60,000 bases of DNA from Liolophura sinensis (lineage: Eukaryota; Mollusca; Polyplacophora; Chitonida; Chitonidae), in contig NC_088300.1 of NCBI RefSeq assembly GCF_032854445.1, forward strand, positions 59,248,984 through 59,308,983, written 5' to 3'. This document shows positions 22,720 through 34,700 of this stretch, piece after piece (within the stretch, counting starts at the first letter, position 1; each line of letters opens with the position of its first letter). Made by a program: the position numbers and the translations under genes. The notes under the pieces are model-generated. The model had not been told where the DNA came from, made no database searches, and was given only the letters and a program-made list of their open reading frames with translations.

Positions 22720-25700
22720 CTGAAAATATAGAAGAAAATTCTATAACCTTCTGACTAGAAACTAAAATAAGTGTTACAGGTCATTAAGCCATAGTGAGCT
22801 TACCATAGACTTTACAGTAAATATGGCACCCACTGAGACTTCTGTTTCAGAGGAGGCTAAATATCTGATCTTAACTTATCATTCTGGCAATAGAGAAAAC
22901 ACAAAAACTTAAACCAAGTCTTATGTCCAAACTATTAAATGCTCTCCTTACCATTCACCCATGTGAAACACCCGGGTTGCTTTCATTTTCATTACTTTCA
23001 GTTTCTGGGGTAGGCACTTCGTGCTTAAATGTTGAACAGTCCAATCCCAGTTGTAGTCATCAAACAGGCAATATTCCTGCAACAAGCAATAATATCCATT
23101 AGTAACAAAAGATTTTCACAAATATAAACAATAAAGACAATTTCAAAAAATTTCAAATATGGACATATTTCACAAAGTCAATGGGTGGGTATACTTAGGT
23201 TGTGGGTTGTCATTTTCAGTTCGCTGTTTTGTGGGGAAAATGTCTTCTTTTCAAAGACAAAGGAAAATCAGTTCAGTTATGAGTAACACAGCTTAGACCA
23301 GATATACATGTACATGTGGGTGACTTGCCTTAGAACAGGCGTCTATCGCTTACACGCAAAGGGGATGCGAGTAACATACATTAAGATTTAATTAAGAGAT
23401 TTGCATGTAAGAGGCCACACCAGAGACTTTTGGCAAAATTTCAATATTCACTGATCACTTCAAATTTTCTCTATTTACCAAGAAAAGCCCTTCAAATAAT
23501 ATCTGATTTGTACCTGTACTATTTATAGTGTTAAAATGATTCGGCAAACTAAATTATAAAATATAAATCTTATGAACCATATTCCCAATTTTGAACTGTA
23601 ACACATAGGCATGTGAAGTTGACATTTCATGAGAGGTAATTATCTGGTCTATTCTAAATTAATAGCAAAAATTCTACTGGATTTGTGTTGATCCATTTTC
23701 TGCCAAAAATCTCTGTTGTAGTCTATATAAAACAAGTGACAATGACTTGTACGTTCAAGCGACCTGCATTAAGAGAAGTGCACCCAAACTGCATTGAAAC
23801 TAATGCAAGTGACCCACAATAAAACAATTGCAAGTAATCTGCACAATGCCAGGCAGGAGTGACTTACCTTGGCGCAAGCCCTCATCAGATTCCATAGGCG
23901 GTGGTCAATGCCCATACCCAGGTTATGTTTGGAGGATATCCAATGGGCTGTTTCCGCCTGTACAAAGGAGGACTTACATGTATATAGAATATTTACATTG
24001 CACTACCCTTAGTACATATATGCTTACTCACAAATATTTCTATGATAAGGTCAGAGTGAGGAATCCTAATTTACTCTGTTGCCTGAAGCAGCTTGTCATT
24101 CTGCTTCAGGTTAATCTTGCTGTATATCATTTTTTTCATTATACTGTTCGCTTGTCATATGAACTGACAAAAGTTAGGATATTAGTTTTCCACCCTGCTG
24201 ATCTACATCACCAAATACATCATAGAGTTGTAGAGTTATCTGAAGTTTGCTGCCTGAAATTTACATGCTAATCTCTATCACAAACACAATGACATTTTTA
24301 TTTTATGCTTTTTCAAAATGGCTTAAAAACTTGCAACATTTTGCCGCAACCTGTACAACGTTCAACATTATATCACATTGAGAGAGTAATCAAATCAACC
24401 ACATAAGTTAGTACATGTATGATAAGCTTCGGTTATTCTACACATGACTGCTATCTTCCTGTCACTTAGGAACTTTAGATCAGACCAAGAAGTAATGACC
24501 TTGGCCTTGCACTACACTGACATAAAAAAAACAACAGAACATGGTAATATGATGATGCAGCATGGCTATCAAAATGCAAGTCAAAAAATGAAGAAGGACT
24601 AGACATAAAAACAGATTATTAGAAACAACCTGAAGACAATACCTTCCAGTCAGACAGGTTTAGATGTCATTTCAGGAATTGGATTAGGTAACAGTATTAT
24701 CGTTAGAAAGTGTAATCCCTATTAACGATAAAACTGTTACTGATACTTTCCAGTGCATATACAGTACAGTTTCATATGATGTAAAAAATAAAATAAAATA
24801 AAGCAAAACAAGAATTTATCCTACCTTTCCTGAGTTGACTGGGTAATTCTGCGTCTTATCGTAATTTCCTAATGTTATGATCTGGCATTCTTTACAGTCT
24901 CTACAAACAAGCAGCACATGAATCTGTATCAGAATTGTGCACCATGCTTGAATATAACTTGTCGATAATCAAAATATGTACCTCAGACTGCAACTGTTTG
25001 AACATCCAACATGGCAATATGATTCACCATGAGAAATACACAGCCCCTAGCCCCAGGATAAGTGGAATAAGACACAATTACGAAGCAGAGCCTGAGTGCC
25101 AGAGATCCTGGACACTTTGATGGAATATCCGTAACGCACCAACTTTTTTCCCTAATAACTCGGGACATTGATTGAAGTCCATCACACAACACGCAGGATC
25201 TATCAAATACTACAAGTCAAGAGATGTACACACCATATATGCAGGGTCCTTTAGAAGTCTACATGTATACTGAAATCCAATCATGGACAATTAACAATGT
25301 CAAAACTGAAACCATCCCTCTTGTTGTAAAGCCGGCACAACAGGAAACCGTGTTCACTGGTCTGTACAACATATATAAAACAGTAGGCCCAACTTATTAA
25401 TAATTGCCACCCTTAACATTTACATTAATATTACTATAGCTGTTACTCGACACTGATACCAAGGTCCATGGTACCACATAACCTACAAATACAGGTGCGC
25501 TAAAAATATCTGTCCAGGCCAATCTGCAGGTATACTGAATTTATACAAGTATACATATATTCCAGAGACAGAGTTATCTGTAAAATAGACAAAAGCTGAC
25601 TGAACACTGATACATCTATACCCTAACATACTGTATGTATGTGTATACATGTACTTCCAAATATTTCATTTATTTATTTATTTATTTGTTTTATTCTGTT

Positions 25701-28700
25701 TGTCAAGAATACCATACCCAACATATTTCATGGTAAAATTTATCAATGAATGAAACCTCTTCCCTGAGGCACACATAGCAGGAGCTGTATATGTTAATAT
25801 GCTACCTCATTGGTCAAAGGCTAGTCGTCAGTAACAGTACAGAAAACATAAAAAACAACAATATTATAATTATAATACACAGCACCTGGTGGGGAGGAAA
25901 CTGGACAGAGCCCTGAGGAAAACCCATGACCATCCACAGGTTGCTGCCAGACCTTTCCATGTACAGCCAGAGAGGAAGCCAGCATGAGCTGGGCTGGAAC
26001 TCACAGCGACCGCATTGGTCATAAAAAATGAGGACCTGAATTCCCAGTCAACACGAAATTATTTTGTAATTGTTTTTTTCTTATTTTGTGCTGGTTTGAC
26101 AGTGTAATAATCATCTAAAGTCGCCTTCACAGCTGCAGTAACCTCTGAATCTTAACTCTGGCATTTAATGGAGACACTGATACATCTCCAGGGTACTTGA
26201 AACAAAATAAGTCATTTTCCTAAATTAACTAAGTATAAATTAAAAGCCAATGTTGAATAACCAAAACCATGAAAAAAAGAAGAATACAATGTGGTGAAAA
26301 ATTTTCCCAGGTGATGATGAAATATTCAGTTCAGAGAATGACTGAGGCAATTGCATTTTATAAATTATACAGCCTGGTAATACCATAAATACTGTTTTAT
26401 TACGCATCCACTTCCTCTAAAATTTAATATTGCATGTGATCAGGGTGAAGAATCCATCACACATTAACAACTCATCCAAACAGATAAATCACAGGGATGA
26501 CAACAACAGCCAATGACTTTATAATGCATGCTACAAAACTGATACAATTAAAAAAAAAAAAATTCATTAAGAATTTATAATACCACATGCATCTTATAAC
26601 TAAACTGAGGTTTACCTAAAATAAATGCCTGATACACTTTGAAACCACATCAGCATCTCTAAAAAATGAGCTCAGAACACAGCCTGCAGCTCTCCCATAT
26701 CACACAGCCATGGAGGAAGACACAGTAAGATGTAACAGTATTGATTAAAATTGCTTCAATTAAAGCAACTGTGATGTAGATGGCTGTAGTGCACATCAGA
26801 GATTAGTCGAGGAGAAACAACTAACATCATCTCATTACCGGAGATGAAATGGGAGTGCGTCTCGTGTTTAACAAGAAAATCAGTTCGAATCTGCAGAGAA
26901 CTCTCCAATCTGGCCGCTCAGCAGAAGATCCAGTTCATGACTCACAAGAGACTGGAGTTGCACTGTGATTTACCAGGATCTACTTCTGAATGGCAATCAG
27001 GCTGTATTTCTTCTGATGATACCGTCAACACTAAACAGTTCAGGCCTGTGGCACCGATAAGGATCATGCTGTCCATTAGCCCCAGCACAACCATTCAGAC
27101 CCGACCACTTGTGTGTAAATGGTCAGGAGTTGGTGGACACTGCCAGGCAGGATAAGCACATCTCTAATCCTCACACACACCCTAATTCCAACAGTTCTAA
27201 TACCATTCCCCACCCTGACAAATCAATAGTGCTCAATGCCAGTTCCTTGGACACACATACATGTAGGTATAGACATACATCAGTAGGCAGAAAATCACCA
27301 ATAAACACTGAAATCACCCTTCTATCTGTTAATGGATTAGATGAAATAGGCAAAAGTCATATCTCATCATGAATTCCTCAGCATCGCCCTTGTTAATGAG
27401 AATGAATATGTAAACAAATCAATGCCCCAGGGGACTAAACCTCATATTTATTTAAATAATAGCAAGTAATAGCATGAAGAGAATCCCTACAGTTGGCTAG
27501 AAACCATGGGTGAATGACTCGCAGGCAGGCATCAGGATAACAGCTCAATTGTCCGTCTTCCTACAGACGGGGAGGCCAATGGTAATTACTCCACTCAATC
27601 TGAGCTATTGTGTCTGAGTACCTAACAGTATGCCATGGCACTTATTCCACAGAATTCTTTGTGCATGAGTTTACAACACAATGAGGTGATCGCTGACAAC
27701 AGTGTGGCATAACTCTTAATCCAGAAAAAAATTCTGAAATTTAGTATCTGAGAAAGAGACAGATCCAGAACCAGATTGGAAAATCCTGTTAAATCTTATC
27801 TTATACAAATGAATTCCATTAAAAGTAGTTTGAATCTTCATTAAACAGGCTCTTAGATTCTAACTAACAAATTGGTCAGTTGACAATTAAGATTCAACAT
27901 TCCACTACCATTCATCTGGCTTTCAGCTGCTATAGGAGCAGCTATTACTGTTAGCTGTGGGTATGATAAGTCTTGACCAGCCACGTGGCACATCCAAAAT
28001 CATTCTACTGGCAAACCGAAGGCATAGCATTGGCACACCATTAGCTGACTAGTGGCTGGGTGACCATGTACTGTACTTCATACCTGTATTCTGCGTGCCA
28101 TCTGTTCACATGTACTTACTTGTTCCTCAGGTGGTTTAACATCTGTAACACAGTAATAGAGTCCTCAGCCAGGTAATAGTCCTCCTCAAGTAACAACACC
28201 AGACCATGGTAATTCTTCATGATGGTCAGCCCATCAAACACTCGACTCAACTGGAGTAAAACATACACACAATGATACATGCAATGAGAAGAGTCTGGCA
28301 ACCTATACAGAATACAAGATACATGTAAGCACACAGAGAGAAGACATTACTGTCTGTGTACTAATTATGGCTGAGTGACTGAGGGTTAAAATGCCACACT
28401 GACAATATTTTAGTCATAATGTAGCAATTTACGAGCCCATGTAAACTTTTCAAAGGAATTATCCTGAAATCAATTTACAATGCACATTTAATTGAAGATG
28501 TTAGTAAACTGGATTTGTTATTTAACAGTCCAGGTTGAATAGTATTGTCTAACTTTACAGCTGGAGTAATGTGCTACATGTAACAAGCTGTAAATGTTAA
28601 GCAGTGTGGTCACGCATGAACATGATAAGTTGATCAAACTGCACTTGTGTCCTTGTGTTCATCCTCATGCTGAAATTATGTAAACCCTATCATCAAGTGC

Positions 28701-31700
28701 TTTCTTCTTCCGCTAGATGTTCTCACAAAGTGGTAGTTAATCATAATTATTTCTGTATTTGATTGATATTTAATGCCATACAACAAATTTTTTCACTTCT
28801 ACCACCATGATCAGGCACATGGGTGGAGGAAACCGAAGTGCCCAAAGTAACTGTAAACCACTGATCTTCGCCTGTTACCTCACAACCCTTTTGACTTAAA
28901 GTCAAAGCTAAAGCAGCAAGAGTTGGATTTGAACAGGTGACCTCCTAGGTGGCGGTGAGTCACTAAGCCCTGTGTTACTACACATGAAACTTTTGTTTAG
29001 GATTACACACACATAAACCATGCATAATTCAGCTACATGTGTGAACAGTCTGGCCATGAAACTTTTGTTTAGGATTACACACACATAAACCATGCATAAT
29101 TCAGCTACATGTGTGAACAGTCCGGCCATGAAACTTTTGTTTAGGATTACACACACATAAACCATGCATAATTCAGCTACATGTGTGAACAGTCTGGCCA
29201 TTAAGCAGACGAATACTTAATGGTGAATCCATGGGGATTCTCCTAAACTCTTATACTATTCATCACATACTAAAACACAAGGCCGTGAATGAAATATAAA
29301 CAATTCATGATTTTTTTTCTGGAAACATTCTGCATCTAGAAGCTTTCTGTGTAGATTTACAGCCATTATTAGTGCCTGGATGACATGTCTAAACATGCTT
29401 TATACTGTTATACTGTACAATGAAAGTACAATAGTCCATCATTGGATTTCCTAGTCTGGTGACTCTGCTGGTTGACAGCTCATAAAACTGGCCTCAATGA
29501 TAATGAATTGGTGTTTTGTTCACAGAGCAGACATACAGAATGGTAAATAACGTAAAACTTTTCCCCCTAAAGGTGAATTTTTCGAGGCAAATATATGTTC
29601 TAAAATATTGCTTTGGGAGCTGAAATCAGTTGAATATCATGCTACCTCCCACACAAACATCAACAAGCCTTTCGCATATTAACTGAACTTCTTAGAACCA
29701 GGCAATATGTACAACAGTTTATGGGCAAAACTTTATCATAGCCTGACATTTGCTGGAATTATTAGCTTTCATTTGAAGACAGGGCTATGGTAGAGGGGAT
29801 GGAGGAAGAGAGGTCGAGTTTGTTCAGTTTCCCTGATGTCAGCTGACAAGGGATTAGGGATCTTTTCAATATTTCAAAGAAGCAACACTTAAATAATCTA
29901 TTATAATTATTTCCTTGATTAAGGCCCTATCCCAGTATAGAGTAAATCACAATGACGTCTTCCACAGACAATGGCTATAAATATTTATTTATTTCTGTCA
30001 TTGGTGTTTTACGCCGTACTCAAGAATATTTCACTTATCACGGCGGCCAGCATTATGGTGGGAGGAAACCGGGCAGAGCCCAGGGAAAACCCACAACTAA
30101 ACGCAGGATACTGGCAGACCTTCCCATGTACGGCTGGAGAGGAAGCCAGCATGAGCTGGACTTTACCTCACAGCAACCGCATTGGTGAGAGGTTCCTGGG
30201 TCATGGCTACCAATAAGAACTCCTTCGACACAAATGTACCATAGAAAAGAAATAAAGATTATTTTATGACATTTCCTTAAGATGTGTCAATTGACGTACA
30301 TGCAATGCTTTATATGACTCAAGCATGGCAAGCAGACAACACGAAGTGAGCTAGTGACAAACAGGAGATTTCTGCTGGATCCATCATACATGTAATTCTA
30401 ATGCATGATCATGTTTAAACATAAAGTCTTGATTTGTTTACAGTGTAACCAAACATAAAAGCACTGCACATGTACATGATATTCAACCACAAAGACAATG
30501 TCATCAGAAAAACCTTTTAACTTTGCTCTCATTTTTATACTGCACAGATAATGGCTGTAAACTATCAATCAAATCTGCAGCCATGTGACACTTGAACGTA
30601 GTCATCACTGCCTCGACAACCCAAGTAACCGATGACCTACCTTCCACCACCAGTGGTGCTTCGTCTGGGAGTACTTGGCTTCACGGTAATGACCATATTT
30701 ATCCGGGTGTAGAGCATTATTACAGTTTCGTTTCACAGCCCTTCAAAGATAAAACAAAAAGAGAAACTTAATATAGCTTCATGCAGTTCCTTCTTCTGCC
30801 AGCATTTGAATGTCCTACGTTTATGAACACTGCATGTGATACAGAGTAAGAATAAGTAACACAAAGACATCTTAAAAAGTATGTGTAGATACATAAAGGT
30901 AGAAATTGTGACACCAGAGTATAAACACCAGAGACTTTTCCAATGTCTTACTAAATAAGTTTCAAATGAAAATGGATTAGAGTCCACTCCTGGTCATTTC
31001 TTGGTACATGTACAATGTCAAAACACTGGAGAAGAATAAATGAGAGACATAGCCTAGAAGTTGATCTCTTTGTAAAGTCGTCATCAAGTTTCAAAACAAA
31101 GGATGAGTGCAGTATTCCAAGAGAGATCACATGGACAAGATTTTTTTCTGCTAAAAAATCACAATACCCTAAAAGTTTATCAGCTCTGGAAGATCTTGTC
31201 CCATACATGTAGTTTAAAGACAAATTTAACTTTTGGTTAAAGATTAGCTCATTGATTCTTAAGACATTGCCTGGACTGTACATATAGTTTATCAAGGACA
31301 CCCAGCGCAGACACAATATGTCTCCCTTAGGCCACATATAACAGGATAGGGAGGAGAATATACAATAGACAATATGCTCTTGTGCATTTAATCAGGGTAT
31401 GGGAGAAAACAACCAAGGAGCTAAATGTTTTTCTGACAGTCTGGACTAAACCATTTCACTTGTAAATGATTATTAAAGGGTGAAATATTTCCACATGTAT
31501 AAGCAAAATGTTCATTTGTGTCAAGCAGATTAAAATAATTATCTATTGAACTATTGTTTCACATTGTTCTCTAGAACATTCCCTACACGATAATGATCAG
31601 GAATTCTGGACGCATGCCACACCTGATCAACACACAAATGTCAATTATAAGATTAAAGCTGCTTAGTGATCAATCTGTGATCCGTGTGCACATCACAATG

Positions 31701-34700
31701 AGCCTAGCTGGGCTGGTCTACAGGCTGCACATATTTAAAAATATTTTCATCTGGAAAACACTGGTCCTCAAGGTCTACTGCATCTCTTTGAACTTAATCC
31801 TGCTCAGCTGGCAATAAAAGAGCTTAAAAACAATACAGAGCAATGTTTGAAACTGAAAACATGCTAATCACATGGGAATGGTCTCGACTTTGTTTTCTTC
31901 TTTATGGCTGTTTTTTTAGGTGCGGGGGCGGGTTGGGGGGGGGGGGGGTAGGGGCATAACAATCCAATTTAGTATCTCATCTGTTAGGACAATAATTGAG
32001 CAATACATCATTTCTCTCCACAGAAAAACTACCTGATAAATTACAAAGTTGCTTTTCATCCTTTTGACAATCCCCAACGGACTGCACATCTGATCATCAT
32101 TCATGGTTATTTCGGGCCAGAACTTTGGCATTATCCCACTGATATCATTTTAAACAATAAACAAAAACACCATGGCAGCTTTATACACAATGTTTTGCCT
32201 GGGTATGGCTGGCAGGCACGTGGTAGCCAAAGTTTAGGAGGTGGAGAGAGAAGCAGCAGCCAACCTGACGACCAGACAACCACGCTAATTTCCCTATGTG
32301 GACATAAATAATACCTCCACATATCCCTACTGACAAAACCTCCATTCCAAGGGCAAATGATGAGCACGGTCTGTCACAGCATTTCTCACTAAATCTCACC
32401 CATCCAATTCCTGTAAAATCATAGAGGACAGTCTGTTTGGGGGAGGGCAACTCAGATTGAAGCCTATACAAGTATGTGGTGTAAAGTGGAGTTCAACTGG
32501 GGGAAGCCTCATAACTGCGACCAAAATCACACTGATCTATTTAGACATTGAAAGCCCATCACCAGTACGGCCACCCATGGGGTTAGACATGTTAGATGTG
32601 TAATCCTGTAATGGGTACCATAAAGACAGCTTTAACTCCACAGCAATTTCCGCTGTGCTCCATTAACATGACTCTGCATCTTCATCAAATACACTTCTCT
32701 TGTCCACAACACCAGATAATCCTAGCTTTGACGGTATATACAGCCAAATCTAGGCAAGCCCCATAAACCCAGATAAACCTTCATTTGTGGCGGCAATTTT
32801 TGTGGATGAACCTTAAATTATTCCCACAAAAAAATCATAGGTCTACATGTATATTTCATTAGTATTCGTTATGAATAAACATAGTATATTATTGCATATT
32901 AATAATTGTGAGCCTCTGAGAATCACAGACTGTATTATTTCATTTGCTACTGTTTGCTACCGGACTGACAAACAGTTAATACGACACATACACATGGTCA
33001 AACCAGGTATTAGCCAGGATTCCGAAAGAGGGAGTCCAACATATATTTATAGCACTCTCTCACAGCCTCTCATGATTGTACATCACCATAAAACAGATCA
33101 TAGCTATTCCAAAACTGTGTATACAAATACAATCCCTTGTTGGTGTGCGTGAAGTCTAGCTGTATGTCATATGTACAGTTATATGTATCAGGAATAACAG
33201 CAGAAAAAAATCCCCAGGACTTCAGACGAGCAGGTCATAAAGATGGACATGTACAAAATCCACTAACTCTCTTCCAAATTCAGCCAACTCGCAAGCTGCG
33301 AGAAACCAGCGGACACATTGCTGAATATTTCAGTCCAATTCACAACCTGTGCATGACAGCACACAGTATGAGGGCAAGGAATTAAGAAATAATATTCCCC
33401 CTATGGGTGTCTAACGGCAGTTTCAATCAATAAGCTGGACAACATTATCATTTTAGGTCCAAGGCATCAGATGAGACCTTAAATTTTACAACATCGTCCA
33501 CATTATTGAGTGTAAAACTGCCGCAAGACTCCCAAAGCAGGAATATTACTTCTAGTTTACAGTCCTCATCAAAACATTTAATTAATGTTGATAATAAGTA
33601 ATTAAATAAGAAAAAACTGAATCATGTAAAGACTTTCACACCCATGGGAAGTATTGCTGGAAGATCCCACCACAGTTATTCTAACTGCCATATGGCCTAC
33701 AACATCACACATACCAGATAAAACAATTGCTTCTAAATGAGGCATACCTGTCTACATGAACAAGTACAAGGTAGGTGATTTTAAATGGAACGAGTATCAA
33801 ATTGATTGCAAGGCGGCTGTTGGAGATTAATGTGCAATCTGTTTTGGATAATGTAGCAGATACCAATTTGTTTTTTAAACTTTGACAATGTCATTTTCCC
33901 AGGTCAGGACATATGTTCAGTCTCTCAGTGACATTATGACATCACAATGGGAGACAAATGCTACACAAAAGGGGCCAAATTGCTGTAGAACACGTAATTA
34001 TTTTCTGTGAAGTTGCCATGCTTATGTACCACGTGTTTTATGATCACACATACACCAATAATCATGATGTGATACAGCAAAGGACAAAACAGTTCATAGT
34101 TTTGGACATTTTAAATACAAGCAGAGAAGAGTCTTACAAGTTCCCTATTGCCTTCGCAGGAAATCGAATCAAAAATCAACTGTCACATCATTGGTTACGT
34201 ATGTTTAACCTGTTATGTCATGACATCATGTATCCATTGATTTTCATCAACATAAACAGCATTCCATATTATAATGGAGTCAAAAATGAAATTTTGGTCT
34301 TTGGTCGACTTTATCTATCCAATACTAAAAAGGTGACAGAATAATCAGTTCTTGGCCACAGCCTACAGTAGAGCACTTGAAATGTTCTTGGGTCACAAGG
34401 GTGACAGAATAATCAGTTCTTGGCCACAGCCTATAGTAGAGCACTTGAAATGCTTTTGGGTCACAAGAGTGACAGAATAATCAGTTCTTGGCCACAGCCT
34501 ACAGTAGAGCACTTGAAATGTTCTTGGGTCAAAATGCTGCACCAGGAGATTGATTTTGATCTTTCATGCTCCAAAAATTTGGAAGAAACAATCCATTTAC
34601 ACAAAAGTGCAAAGTGTCTTTCTGTGCAAAAAAACACAAAAAACACACACACACGCTGTGCTCCATAACAGTTTAGAAGAGGAGGACTCGTAGGTGCAAT

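Larger units (their letters stand above)
28251..30640 (-). other. MGAT2 intron 3
   Basis: Besides two SINEs and a 72-bp triplicate (listed separately), it is ordinary AT-rich intron. No further exon is needed by the protein alignment. Confidence 0.7.

Noticed and set aside
23828-24271. 147-codon open stretch on +
   Set aside because: It is the antisense shadow of MGAT2 exon 6 and its flanking intron, with no protein-like features.
26844-27155. 103-codon ATG-initiated frame on + in MGAT2 intron 4
   Set aside because: The local GC is a little higher and the frame is clean, but the length is near chance expectation, no family is recognised and there is no promoter or poly(A) evidence.
28908-29201. 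Repetitive open stretch on - (three near-identical 24-residue units)
   Set aside because: It results from the 72-bp triplication in an MGAT2 intron, not from a gene.
33958-34344. 128-codon ATG-initiated frame on + in MGAT2 intron 2
   Set aside because: In AT-rich DNA of this size a few such frames are expected by chance. It runs into a tandem repeat and has no recognisable domain.
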